Assembly (NCBI GenBank): GCA_029948255.1
Contig: JALIZF010001010.1
Span: 56,827 to 120,826, forward strand
Length of the DNA stretch: 64,000 nt
Reading direction: 5' to 3'
Source: Telmatactis stephensoni
Lineage: Eukaryota > Cnidaria > Anthozoa > Actiniaria > Isophelliidae
The position numbers and the translations under genes are program-made. Positions within the stretch are counted from its first letter, which is position 1, and the number at the start of each line of letters is the position of its first letter. The notes beneath the pieces are model-generated. The model made no database searches, was not told the origin of the DNA, and saw only the letters and a list, made by a program, of their open reading frames with translations. Positions 42,001-50,239 of the stretch are shown here, piece after piece.

Positions 42001-44103
42001 AAACAAGCAAATCGACAGAAAATAATATGTATTTGGCTTGGTCCATTGAAGTAAATTGTATTTTGTAAACATAGTTATCAGAATATGTGAATTAGATGCA
42101 GTTATGGCATGATTTTGACTCTTGTTATTTCATGGTGTACCGAGTCGTGGTACGCCAACATGGCAGCCAATACATTTCTTACTAAAATGTCAGCATATTT
42201 CAACGCTTGTATCTTTGAAACGAAAAGTCAAGAAATTCACCATAATCGTAAATCAAAGACGACAGAAGTTCAAAACCCAGCAATAAGTACCTTCGGAGTC
42301 GAGGCAAGTCACGTTGTCGCATGATTTCCAAAACGTGCTAGGCCTCTTCCCCAGTCTCTGCTCGGTTTGCACATTTGCGACCTAGACGATAGATAGAAAA
42401 GGTAAACCTAGACTCGTGCCGGCCTTGCGGCCTGGGCACGAGTAATAATATCCGGTCCATAGCGGCAAATGTTTTTCCAGTCGTGCTGGCGAAGCTTCTG
42501 AACGGTCCGCCCCCCTACACCGAAAAGTCTAACTGCACACTGATCAAGATTAAAATGTGGTGCTGCACGACGATCAAAACTCCCTTCTAGGTCGGCATGT
42601 AAACGACGGACAAACGAATGACCGAGAACCATGACTTTGGGTTTAAACATGGTGTATTAACTGCAAAGAGAAATTGAACGACCTTGTTTACCGATGCGAA
42701 ACTGTCAAATCACGCCGATTGCTTCAAAACAGTTGAAGAAATCCAATCGGGAAAATTTGTAAACCGATTGCTCCAAAAAGCTGAAGAATCCAATCGGAAA
42801 TAAATGCCACATAACACCGGTTGCTTCAGAAAAAATTGAAGAAATTCAATCGGAAAAACGTAGCAAAGGACTAACCGATTACTCCAAAACGGTTGAAGAA
42901 ATTTAATCGGAATAAAGTCATAAGAAAAAACCGCCGTTGGAGAAACCCTACCTCGGTCGGAGATAAAAATACAACGGAAGATTACGCCGATTCACCTCAA
43001 AAGGTCGAGGACTTTCAATCGGAAATAGAACAAAAACACTATTGTTAGCCATTTCATGAAATTATACAGAAAAATAACAATGATAAATCGCATAAAAGCG
43101 AAAAATTTCCACTCTCACCTTGTACAATAAGTCAACTGTAGAATGACAAGCTGCCAAGTGAACAGTGGCGGGAAAACAGAAATGCCTATAGGGGGCTAGC
43201 ATTGCATTCCAATACATCAATCCCAAGAACTCTTGCTGACGTCACCGGAAGTAAACCTCGCTAATAATTATACCAGCGCTTTTATTTTTTCGCCATAAAA
43301 TATATTTTGTTTCCCAAAATTCTATTTTTAAGGTACAAACAGAAGAAATAATCACACTGCTCAAATATTATCACAGTACCATATATAAAGGCCTTAGCTA
43401 GGCACAAAATGCAATGTGAATAGTTGATGTGAATATGAAGCAGATTATTAGCAGTTTGGTGAATGTGTTTCACAATAGTTTGGTGAATGTCTTTCACATT
43501 TTTTAGATCAAGTTTCCTACCCATGGCGAATTTAATAATATTCGATGATAATCGATATGATTAGAGTAACTCAGTTGGGTTGTGAGTATCGATTAGCGTT
43601 GATTTCCGATATTATTAATCGTAATCAAGTGATTAATATTAATTAATATCGATTAATTCGATTAGTTTCCGATGATCGATTTTTATCGATTGGTATGGTC
43701 GGGAATTATGCGTGCAATGTGCAAAACACGATAAACTTTATAAGTTTAATTTCAAAGTCTAAGACAGCTTCGCTTGTATAATCGCTTCGAGAATGTACGT
43801 TTTACAAAATTCGACTGGAAATTAATCTTCAAAGGAAAAGATCGATCAATATTCGATAAATGTAAACTGTGTTAACTTGAACTGTTCCTAGAACAAGGAA
43901 ATGTATAAGTTACTTACCCAAACACCCGTCCATATTGGAGCAACAGATTGTGTATGAAAGGCATAATCATAGGAACCATCACCATACTCCCAGTATCTCT
44001 TGAAAATTGTAGCTCGATCAGCAATGCCGAAAATGATGCACAAACCACCAAGGAGAATTTGAGCGAAGGCAGACAGCCTGGTGTACTTGAAACTAAAAGC
44101 CAT
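33019..44103 (-). CDS. CD20/MS4A-like four-transmembrane protein, gene A
   Basis: Five minus-strand exons, all joined in phase 0 with GT-AG sites: 44103-43918, 35733-35659, 34722-34375, 33958-33773 and 33123-33019; 299 codons, TGA at 33021-33019. Predicted membrane segments: AQILLGGLCIIFGIA (exon 1); APIWTGVWV across the exon 1-2 join into IVVTGAIGIAGS; LGFSVVSIVFAGVVLIMYSI and VGLGAMIIIFAALEFGVGIW (exon 3). The PIWxG motif at TM2, short TM2-TM3 loop, longer TM3-TM4 loop and a CVCCCSGGCHCC cluster after TM4 fit the MS4A/CD20 superfamily. Exons 4-5 form a Pro/Gln-rich cytosolic tail (QIPMQAPNQQVMVHSSPSPQ). Probably a plasma-membrane or endomembrane protein; ligand unknown. Intron 1 holds a 7.2-kb Ngaro element; the frame is unaffected. 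Confidence 0.88.
35056..35418. mobile_element. Palindromic MITE in gene A intron 2, absent from gene B
   Basis: The segment AATTGAAGATAGTTTTCCAT with GTCAGTACTCTTATTAAT is mirrored around 35150 (arms about 35063-35240), and a further partial copy follows. Gene B at about 61985 reads straight through (TGTATATATAATGGACTTAT), giving an empty site. Confidence 0.75.
36098..36320. repeat. Ngaro split direct repeat B2
   Basis: 223 bp beginning TTTATGTCTCAAAAACTAGT, repeated at 36561-36783 with no difference seen. Confidence 0.93.
36364..36563. repeat. Ngaro split direct repeat A2
   Basis: 200 bp beginning TAAGTCAACTGTAGAATGAC, identical by eye to 43128-43327 at the far end of the element. It overlaps B1 by three bases (TTT). 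Confidence 0.93.
36561..36783. repeat. Ngaro split direct repeat B1
   Basis: Second copy of the 223-bp repeat, downstream of the recombinase ORF. Confidence 0.93.
37023..37949 (-). CDS. Ngaro tyrosine recombinase (308 aa)
   Basis: A tyrosine recombinase that would integrate the circular DNA intermediate in the nucleus. The N-terminal half (about 10-110) is a helical core-binding type region (SLPTYQRAWRLFRQFSLDVF). Catalytic residues visible: Arg150 (FFAFLRIGEI), His265 and Arg268 (KGHSFRIGAATYAA), Trp291 at the second-His position (LLGRWKSDAF) and nucleophile Tyr299 (KKYIR). It overlaps the RT ORF by 13 bases in another frame. Apparently intact. Confidence 0.93.
   Translation of the reverse strand: MGLIVRKLMSSSLQKSSLPTYQRAWRLFRQFSLDVFGKPSFSLPVHPTTMALFIAYLFSQSYAPSTVNTYISAMGYYHRLASLPDPSKVPYIIEMLKGYGKIGKTLDTRLPISQPILVQIAQASVNVCGSQYEHVMFKAMCSLAFFAFLRIGEITASSGSRDSHILHISQLFKILDASGQTTAFKLTFNNFKHQYNQSPFSIVLSRQAGLCPVQAMLDYLAIRGSHSGPIFTASDGNAVSRSNFSKLLNQCVRLCHLDPALYKGHSFRIGAATYAAQQGFSDAKIRLLGRWKSDAFKKYIRLHSLPSI
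37937..39562 (-). CDS. Ngaro reverse transcriptase-RNase H (541 aa)
   Basis: RT palm: Asp165 in FLAKTDIKHAFR, PMGCASSCKTFE (about 198-209) and the active-site DD at 233-234 in HLLDDFFI. RNase H: Asp397 (LFTDSSGALGFGA), Glu430, Asp455 (FFTDNAALVHVIN) and Asp505 (GLADALSRL). There is no aspartic protease and no DDE integrase, as expected for this group. The first ATG overlaps the gag-like ORF by 71 bases in a different frame, so expression may need frameshifting or re-initiation. No stops interrupt it. Confidence 0.94.
   Translation of the reverse strand: MAPATTSLLQPQVPPLPTPVRLNNLKSLLLGYDQTKTQFLVDGFSVGFRIYSEVEDAVCFAPNLFSARENPDVVDSKLQRELEANRIAGPFATPPLPNFRISPLGIVPKKSPGEYRMIHHLSYPKGSSVNDGIPSEYSSVTYASIDDAIHYVKRSGIGSFLAKTDIKHAFRIIPIHPGDYHRLGMQWKGSFYYDKCMPMGCASSCKTFEAFSTAVEWIARQQLGIDYIVHLLDDFFICEPTKERCEASLRGFLALCNYLGIPMAPEKTVGPSSVLSFAGIELDTVASEARLPLDKLQACSSLVLAFLCKKKATLLELQSLIGKLNFACSVVVPGRAFLRRLIDLTVGLRHPKHFIRLTGEVKADLKVWKNFLQQFNGRSFFLEEIWEDSSSLQLFTDSSGALGFGAIFGSHWCYGRWPMEWQYKNIAILEFYPIVLSLLLWGKSMRNKCITFFTDNAALVHVINKCTCKDKSLMVFVRKMVLVCLENNILFKAKHIPGIKNGLADALSRLQIQRFQAVAPAHYDSSPTVVPSDLLPQNWAL
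39492..40484 (-). CDS. Ngaro gag-like ORF with zinc-binding C-terminus
   Basis: About 330 codons from the ATG at 40484 (MSSRRSTRARRPPVRLAEPS); an upstream in-frame ATG at 40556 would add 24 residues of unlikely leader. The N-terminus is basic, the middle (NVKIKHIGNIESWTTAFQVY) resembles gag-like segments of DIRS-group elements, and the C-terminus has a Cys/His cluster (FCFTYHRGQYCGGCSFKHSC, then PACHNNHSLAKC) likely to bind zinc and RNA. It lies directly upstream of, and overlaps, the RT ORF. Confidence 0.85.
   Translation of the reverse strand: MSSRRSTRARRPPVRLAEPSADAPAAQRRCEVNLSDNQLDEIVKKVSETVLVQLRNQNVVDVAESQVDSGAAATVQGSVVAVLDTLSGESGEGVAQPKSVFMASDLPIGLNVPAKLKAKIVANEYVDFGSLITNYSKANTSYRLSLSDAKGSQGATALTFEPNVKIKHIGNIESWTTAFQVYVAIYTSQHISEAPALMKYGEIIRDLATRGFNWRYYDENFRFLRQSNPQGFPWSSIHSELWLRSQPSTSQKAGPVKGTSQGMDGRPRPIPKGFCFTYHRGQYCGGCSFKHSCPACHNNHSLAKCNFRGSRDNQPAATTSSTTTNSSKTK
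40683..41175. repeat. Ten dispersed 16-bp repeats in the Ngaro inter-ORF region
   Basis: CCCAGCATAGTGTGGG starts at 40683, 40701, 40864, 40904 (variant), 40934, 40970 (variant), 41012, 41059, 41105 and 41160. Spacing is irregular (18 to 163 bp). They lie between the SGNH ORF and the gag-like ORF. CCCA/TGGG can pair within each unit. Confidence 0.92.
41391..42650 (-). pseudogene. Ngaro SGNH-hydrolase ORF, split by a Helitron-like insert
   Basis: The N-terminal part (42650-42444) holds block I with the nucleophile Ser (VMVLGHSFVRRL) and block II-like LFGVGGRTV. The C-terminal part (41758-41391) holds block III (LEIGTNDLAVN) and block V Asp/His (LLADGVHLNPHGQYRLYRSY). Blocks I, II, III and V define the SGNH/GDSL hydrolase fold. 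Some Ngaro elements carry such an ORF; its role is not established. The 685-bp insert interrupts the frame between ...RYGPDII and ILEIGTNDL. Confidence 0.88.
41759..42443 (-). mobile_element. Helitron-like nonautonomous element (685 bp) in the SGNH ORF
   Basis: On the minus strand it begins ACTCGTGCCCAGGCC (hairpin ACTCGTGCC/GGCACGAGT) and ends GGGCACGAGTAAACGCAC, CATT, GTGCGTCTAG. The terminal stem plus CTAG fits rolling-circle transposons. AATAA occurs on both sides; this is either a 5-bp duplication, or part of the element end with no duplication, since both solutions restore the hydrolase frame. Confidence 0.75.
42670..43030. repeat. Tandem hairpin repeats in the Ngaro leader
   Basis: Five or six imperfect units of about 55-65 bp, each with CCGATTGCTTCAAAA near the start and GAAGAAATCCAATCGG near the end. 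CCGATT and AATCGG pair, so each unit can fold as a stem-loop, upstream of the SGNH ORF in the sense direction. Confidence 0.85.
43128..43327. repeat. Ngaro split direct repeat A1
   Basis: The 5' terminal repeat of the element in its own (minus) orientation, matching 36364-36563. Confidence 0.93.
43540..43700. repeat. CGAT/ATTA-rich cryptic repeat in gene A intron 1
   Basis: Repeated ATCGAT, CGATTA and ATTAATATCGATT words give a low-complexity tract. No gene content. Confidence 0.5.
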
Positions 44104-44516
44104 GTCTGACGACCACCAATATCTCTTTCGTTCTTCGAAATGCCATGCAGGATGAGCGGATTTGACAGTTTGTCAGTCCAGTCTCCACAAATGCATTACG
44201 TCACCACATTACCTATTAAGGTACCGCTGAAACGTAAAAAGAGGCCTGTTCTCGACTGCGAAGAGAAGACATGAGAAGGTGACGAGGGGAGATGGGGCGC
44301 GACCTGCGACTGGCGGGGTGGAGCGCCTGATATTCCGAGTGACCAGGGCCGTAGCCACCGGGACGGTTAGTCAGGTTTCAACCGGACCAACTTTTACCTT
44401 AAGAACCATTGTCATTGCAGTTTTGAAGCATGAATTCGTGTAGGAAAACGAAAAAAATCTGACCAACAGTTTAAAAACCGTACCAATGTTTAAATGGTGG
44501 CTAAAGTGTACGCTGC
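44104..44516 (-). promoter_or_regulatory. 5' flank of gene A (promoter presumed)
   Basis: This is the sequence immediately upstream of the gene A ATG. I see no certain TATA box or initiator. It is bounded on the far side by a TTAA-flanked element at 44521, so the ancestral promoter is probably confined to this stretch. The assignment rests on position only. Confidence 0.3.
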
Positions 44517-44520
44517 TTAA

Positions 44521-45183
44521 GGGTGTACTGACATATATAGATGGCCCGTTGCTAGGGAAATTTGAAAATTCTATAAAATGCCACCAAATTGTCATATCGC
44601 TTTTATGTTTTGTGGGTTATTTTTCCCTGAGGGAACTTTCGCATTTTATGACGCCATTGCATGACGTCATCATCTGACGTCATAGATACAGAAAAAAACT
44701 ATATATTTTTTTTCAGCACTGTATATTTGAGAATTTAAAATGCCTTATTTTAATCTAGAGACCAAGGTGCATAGAATCGAGCATGGGTTTAAAGAATGGT
44801 TTCCAAATAAGCCTTTTAGGATTTTTTGAATGTCAAAAATGAGCGACTTCTGTCAATAACTTTCGTATTTCTTAATTTCTTGGAAATCCCATGCTCAGCT
44901 TTGAAGAAAAGGCTGTAAAGAATATAAATATTGAAAAACACTTCGTTCTGATGAAATTTGCAAAAGATTATAGCTTTTTAAAGAAACCGGAAGTAAAGTG
45001 TTCCGCGCATGCGCAATAAGAACGAAAATGCGTCCTTTTTGTCAGGTATGCGTCGCTCTATCGCAAGTCAAATGATTCCAGCCAAAAACGCGCGCGCGTG
45101 TGCCTATTCAATTTTGCTGGCCAAAAGAAGACCCTATTTTGCATAGCAACCGTTGCACAGCAACGATATATGTCAGTACACCC
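44521..45183. mobile_element. TTAA-flanked MITE (663 bp)
   Basis: TIRs GGGTGTACTGACATATAT and complement; TTAA at 44517-44520 and 45184-45187. A TTAA duplication fits piggyBac-type transposition. No transposase ORF. Confidence 0.85.
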
Positions 45184-45430
45184 TTAAGCGTCTTGTTTAA
45201 AGCTCGATAAAACCTTTACGCGCAGCTTATTATATTCCATGGTTTGATTATTATACGCTTTCAAATGCTTGCGGAAACTGAGCAATATTTGTACTAGTAT
45301 TCGGTTATTTCAAAAGATTAAAGCTGATGTGCTTTGGAATTTTTGCTTCTCGTGATTCAGTGATCGACGAAAGAGAATGTTCTCTGGGATTTAAGGCCCG
45401 GACACACGGTGCAACTTTTCCCGAAACATA

Positions 45431-45600
45431 AACTAAACGCGATTTTGAGACGGCATTATCGGTTTATAATGACGGCTAGTTGGGAGAAAATATATTCGGT
45501 ATTGGCGGAGTCGCGCAGCGACGGAGCCAATACCTGAATATATTTTCTCCCAACGCCGTCATTATAAACCGATAATGCCGTCTCAAAATCGCGTTTAGTT
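45431..45600. repeat. 170-bp palindrome
   Basis: AACTAAACGCGATTTTGAGA... is mirrored through the whole length around a short centre (GAGTCGCGCAGCGACGGAG region). Nested in the 2.6-kb element. Confidence 0.9.
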
Positions 45601-46667
45601 TTGTATCGCGATTCTAACTATTTTGTTACGAAGAAAAAAGAGAAAAGTTATCATTTTGAATTGATTGAACGCGAGATTCTCTTTACCTGCAAAGTTGTAG
45701 GAATTACAGTTTCCATGGCAACTTCTTTCTGTCTTTGCAAGAAGAAAGCTAAAAAGGAAATGGCGGCCAGAGCCGGGAAGCTTTCTCTCGCTTAAAAGAG
45801 GTGATTTAATTATAGAAACAAGTCCAAAAGCTCACAAAATGAAAGAAGTATAGGTCGTTTGATGCTTTTGAAGATTTCTTTTTGCTGTTTCATCAAAACT
45901 GGCGAAAAACGAGCGAGCTGACCGACATGTGAAAGCCTGAAAGTTTGTCAAAATATTGCTTCAAACTAAAGGAGTGATGCTGAAAAGTTATTGAAAGGTA
46001 TTAAAAAGAAAAGGTAGTCCACACTTGTGTATTTTCTGTTTATCTTATTCAAAAAGTTTTTTGTTTCATCTTTTTTATACAATACCGTTTTTGTCTTCAT
46101 AAAGGACAATTTGTTTGCGGTTTTGCTGAAAATTCACTGTTGCTGTGACTTTGAAGTCATTGAAGCCAAAAACGAAAACGAAATTACCGATTATTCTTAT
46201 CAGAGATGATATTTTTACTTAGGATGATTTCTTTTTACTTCTTTTCGTGAATATTGTGTATTTATTTTATCTAGTTTAGACCAACAGATTTCAGTTCAGT
46301 TTACTTTTCGCAGAGTTGGGTGTAGCTGTAATTCAACTTAGCGGCCATTTTTTATCAAAATATGTCATTGTTTTCGGTCATTTTATCACGGATATTATCT
46401 AAAAAGTTGTTTTATATTTGCTGCTCAATTTTGAATTGATTTTCAGTAGGTTTTTGTGATTTTGAAGAAAGCCACTTCGATGCAGTCCTCAATGTTTGGG
46501 CCAATCACGAGTGCTGATTTTGAGACGGTATTACCGGAAAATAACGCCGTCTCTCTGTAGATCAAAGTGATAAGAGAATCGCGATACTTACTGAAACATC
46601 GCGCGCAACACTGTTGCACCGTGTGTCCACCACTGAAACATCGCGCGCAAATAATTTAAATTTTAAT

Positions 46668-46706
46668 CAAGAGACCATAATACTAAGATAGTATTATGGT
46701 CTCTTG
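46668..46706. repeat. 39-bp palindrome
   Basis: CAAGAGACCATAATAC, 7-base loop, exact complement. Nested in the 2.6-kb element. Confidence 0.9.
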
Positions 46707-47176
46707 TTTTAATAATACACATGAATTATGCAAAAATTTCTCGATGCTGATTGGCTAAGAGCAGTGCTGTTTCGAGGAAATTTAGTGCAGAAAAAAGGAA
46801 ATTTAGTACAAAAAAAAAGGAAATTTAGTGCAAATTTCTTTTAGCAAAAAACAGTCAAAATGCACTTAAACGTCCAATTCTTCTTTTTATTCATCAAAGA
46901 AACAATTTATAAAACACTTTTAGCTATAGCAGGATTTGTTTCCAAAATTGTCGAAAATATGCAAGAGAAATGTCAAAAAGTGCCAAAGTTTCGGGTGAAA
47001 AGTTTTGAATTTTTCCCTTGAGCGCGCGCTTGGTGACGACATCGTCAGGTCACTTTCGAACACTGGGCGCGCGCTAACCTGATTTTCAACTGAAAAGCTA
47101 CCAGGTACAGAAAATTTGAAAATATTGGTCGAATTTTTGCATGTATATTATTAAAAGGAAATAATAAGGTTTACTC

Positions 47177-47306
47177 GTACAATTTAGAATAAATTTGACT
47201 CGTGAGTTTTCAAAGAGCACAAATTGCACTCGCCCTACGGGCTCGTGCAATTTTGAACTCTTTGAAAACTCACTTGTGCAAATTTATTCTAAATTGCACT
47301 CGTAAC
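47177..47306. repeat. 130-bp palindrome
   Basis: AATTTAGAATAAATTTG and GAGTTTTCAAAGAGC arms mirror around CTCGCCCTACGGGCTCG. Nested in the 2.6-kb element. Confidence 0.8.
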
Positions 47307-47310
47307 CATA

Positions 47311-47796
47311 TAGACCACTTCACGCTGTCGGCCGCCATTTTGAATTGGGACAAACATGCCAGAATTATTAGAAATTCCCATCACTTTAACTTCCAGTAAC
47401 TCCGCTCTTTTCTGATGGATTTTCGAAATTTCGCACTTTTTGAAAAGGTAGCGTCGATCTTTTTTAGGTCTCTTACTGTGATGAAAATTAGAAAGCTATT
47501 TTTTGAGAAAAAAGAATTTTTGTTTTCCAAATAAAACATTCGGCGCGCGAATTTTCGAAATTATTAGAACCATTCGTGAAAAACAGGGCGTCTCAAAAAA
47601 CTTAGTTAAAACACTTGCATTGCTTTTATTTTCAGTCCTACAACTGGTGTCCATAGCTGCTGTTTATTAAAGTTTAAATTTTGAAAATCCATCAGAAAAG
47701 AGCGGAGTTACGGGAAGTCAAAGTGATGGGAATTTCTAATAATTCTGGCGTGTTTGTCCCAATTCAAAATGGCGGCCGACAGCGTGAAGTGGTCTA
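47311..47796. mobile_element. 486-bp TIR element nested in the Harbinger-like element
   Basis: Arms of about 120 bp start TAGACCACTTCACGCTGTCG and end with the complement. If the terminal TA pairs are target duplications the core is 47313-47794. No protein. Confidence 0.8.
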
Positions 47797-48078
47797 TTAT
47801 TTAGGATCGCGCACAATGTTGTGCGCAACAGTTATGGACAGTTGCAGAAGTAGAACTCATTCCTATTTCTGCGGCTGTTGCGCGCAACGTTTCGCGAAAC
47901 ATTGGAATGGGTGGACACACGCTGCAACATTGTGTTGCGTGCGATGTTTCAGCAAATCGGTTTCAAGAAATGTTGCACCGTGTGTCCGGGCCTTTAATTA
48001 GCTTGATAACATTACGGTATCCGTTATAGCGGGCATTAGGCAACTATTACCGGCTAGCTCACATCATACCAGGCTGTA

Positions 48079-48112
48079 TTGGGCACGAGTAAACGCACCA
48101 TTGTGCGTCTTG
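48079..48112 (+). mobile_element. Helitron-like 3' terminus, fifth copy
   Basis: GGGCACGAGTAAACGCAC, CATT, GTGCGTCTTG: same stem as the insert at 41759, with CTTG for CTAG. The 5' end was not located. Confidence 0.5.
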
Positions 48113-48359
48113 TTCGGCAAAAATGGTTGAAGGGGCGAACGGCGAATGGCGATCGGCGATCGGTGAGTGATTGCACGACCGAAAGGACCTGTGGTCACGC
48201 TATTAGACCGCTATCCGGCAAGAAGATATGAATCGCCTATCGACCATTTCAAGTGTCCAATAAGGTCTTTACTGCATAATACTGGATTACTTGGGTATTT
48301 AATTAATGGAAATAAAGCATCACAAAATGATAAGTATTGAACAATGAATTATAAGACAA

Positions 48360-49075
48360 CTATTGTATAAATAACGCGCGCTCTGAAAACCGTGCTTGAT
48401 GAGAGTTTATAAAATAACTCTTATATAACGCCCGCTCTGATTGGCTGAAAACCCGTGTTTGATGAGAGTTTATAAAATAACTCTTATATAACGCGCGCTC
48501 TGATTGGCTGAAAACCCGTGTTTGATGAGAGCATCAAACACGCTCACGTCAATTTGTTTTTTCGCCGGTGTTTTCTTTTTCCTATTTTCGTCTATTTGTG
48601 TGTTAGTTATTTTATAAAAGAAATAAAAAACGATTTACCGTATCCGATAGCCTGATCAAAACACTTGTGATGTTGGGAGAACACTCGAGAGCTGTGAAAG
48701 CACTCGCCTACGGCTCGTGCTTCCACTACGCTCTCTCGTGTTCTCCCAACATCACGCGTGTTTTGATCAGGCTATCAAACACGGGAAACCGTTTTTTATT
48801 CCTTAAATCAAACACGCTCACGTCAATTTGTTTCTTTCGCCGGTGTTTTCTTTTTCCTATTTTCATCTATTTGCGTGTTAGTTATTTTATAACGGCTCGT
48901 GCTTCCACTACGCTCTCTCGTGTTCTCCCAACATCACGCGTGTTTTGATCATGCAGGCTATCAAACACGGGAAACCGTTTTTTATTCCTTAAATCACGCT
49001 CACATCACTGTTTTTCGTTGTTTTTTTTTTTGTGTGTGTGTTTGATAGCCTGATCAAAACACTGGAAAACAGTTT
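48360..49075. repeat. Tandem and inverted repeat cluster
   Basis: CGCTCTGATTGGCTGAAAA with TTTGATGAGAG units repeats near 48420 and 48490; AACACGCTCACGTCAATTTG repeats at 48537 and 48811; GCTTCCACTACGCTCTCTCG repeats at 48719 and 48901. TGTTGGGAGAACACTCGAGAG near 48670 is inverted at about 48740. No gene. Confidence 0.75.
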
Positions 49076-49584
49076 TTTTAATTTCTTAAATAAACTAAAC
49101 ATCACGCCAAATATAAAATGAAATGATATACCTGATGATGATCAATTGATCAAAAACATTTGTTTAAAAAGTATTCTTATATATTTACCGCGTGGCTACC
49201 AGGGCGAAGCGCGCGCTTAAAATTGGGACGTGATAGTCTGGAAACTACTCCATGATTTGACGTCATAACCAATCTAATATGACGTCATTGTCACTAATTG
49301 TACATGATAAAACTACTGAATTACTCAGCGAATGATGTGGGCGATTTTAAGACTTCCTATATTCGTATTAATTCTTGGCTTACAAGACTGGGTCAAAACA
49401 ACAATTCAAGGTTACATGTTTCTTGATTAACTCATGTTGTACTTTATTACAATTGTTAAAGTTGCTATATTTGTTATCAATTTTTGTAGGAGCATTGAAA
49501 GACAATTCGTAGTTTATTAACGAGTAAATATATGAATGAATGAATAAACAAATGAATGGATGAATGGATGAAAAGATAAGGGTT

Positions 49585-50230
49585 TGTAGTAAAAGTAATA
49601 CGAATAGTAATGCAGAAAAAGTGGACTCCGATGTGATAAACAAGATCAAGGACTCTCTGAATGCCTACGAGCAGTACTCGAGACGAGAGTGGCACAGGAA
49701 TACCGATGTTGGGTGGCATGGTTGGCCGAGTGGTGAGAGCACCGGCCTTTCACCCTGTGGTCCGGGTTCGAGCATCGGATCATATGTGAATTGAGTTTGC
49801 TTGATGTGTTGTTCTCTACCATACCACGAGGGTTTTTTCTCCAGGTTCTCCGGTTTTTCCTCCCTCAGCAAAAATCAACATGTGAGTTGAGCAATGTATG
49901 TAAAATATTTAATGTAGAGGTAGGGAGTGTGAGTGCCAGCAGAAGAATAGCCACCACGTGGATCGCTGTAGAAGATTATTTATATTTATTATTTATGTTC
50001 CGAAGAGAGAATACCAACAAGATTGTAAAGGATGTTGGAAAACTAGCCGGAGTAGAAGTCAAATCCGTCATCACCTTCCATCAAATCCCAACAAGAAACA
50101 ACCTCCATGCAACGATAATAGCAAGGTTTGCACGTTGAGATGTCCGTAATCAGTTGTACGCGGCCAAAAAAACATCTCTACAACAAGTCAGCGAAAGACA
50201 CTGGGACGACATGTTCAGAGAACCACCATA
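49585..50230 (+). pseudogene. LINE ORF1-like relic, interrupted by a SINE
   Basis: Left part: DVINKIKDSLNAYEQYSRRE. Right part: NTNKIVKDVGKLAGVEVKSV, TFHQIPTRNNLHATIIARFA, then a TGA in place of Arg and DVRNQLYAAKKTSLQQVSER. The EQYSRRE and DVR..LYAAKK signatures fit L1-like ORF1 RNA-binding proteins. A SINE at 49714-49885 sits between the parts. Confidence 0.65.
49714..49885 (+). mobile_element. tRNA-derived SINE
   Basis: TGGCCGAGTGGTGAGAGCAC (tRNA Ser/Leu-type A box), then GTGGTCCGGGTTCGAGCATC (B box), then a body with TTGCTTGATGTGTTGTTCTC and GGTTCTCCGGTTTTTCCTCC shared with the copy at 3748. It is not a functional tRNA gene because no cloverleaf 3' half follows. Confidence 0.75.
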
Positions 50231-50239
50231 GGATAGGTA

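Larger units (their letters stand above)
36098..43327 (-). mobile_element. Complete Ngaro-type tyrosine-recombinase retrotransposon (7.2 kb)
   Basis: Minus-strand order: A1 (43327-43128), hairpin-rich leader, SGNH hydrolase ORF, 16-bp-repeat spacer, gag-like ORF, RT-RNase H ORF, tyrosine recombinase ORF, then B1 (36783-36561), A2 (36563-36364) and B2 (36320-36098). A1/A2 (200 bp) and B1/B2 (223 bp) look identical, the split direct repeat layout A1-ORFs-B1-A2-B2 that defines Ngaro/DIRS-group elements. Intact ORFs and identical repeats indicate recent insertion. It sits antisense-neutral in intron 1 of gene A, in the same orientation as the gene. A 685-bp Helitron-like element is nested in it. 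Confidence 0.93.
45394..47993. mobile_element. Harbinger-like nonautonomous element (2.6 kb) with nested palindromes
   Basis: TIR AGGCCCGGACACACGGTGCA with its complement at the right end; TTA flanks both sides (45391-45393 and 47994-47996), as for PIF/Harbinger elements. CGCGCAACATTG-type motifs recur near both ends and at about 46600. No transposase is recognised. Several separate palindromic elements sit inside. Confidence 0.75.

Noticed and set aside
47681..48001. 106-codon frame at the right end of the Harbinger-like element
   Set aside because: It overlaps the TIR and an inner MITE arm; the coding potential is incidental.
49714..49790. Possible tRNA gene
   Set aside because: A and B boxes are present, but no acceptor stem closure or anticodon arm can be drawn and a SINE body follows.
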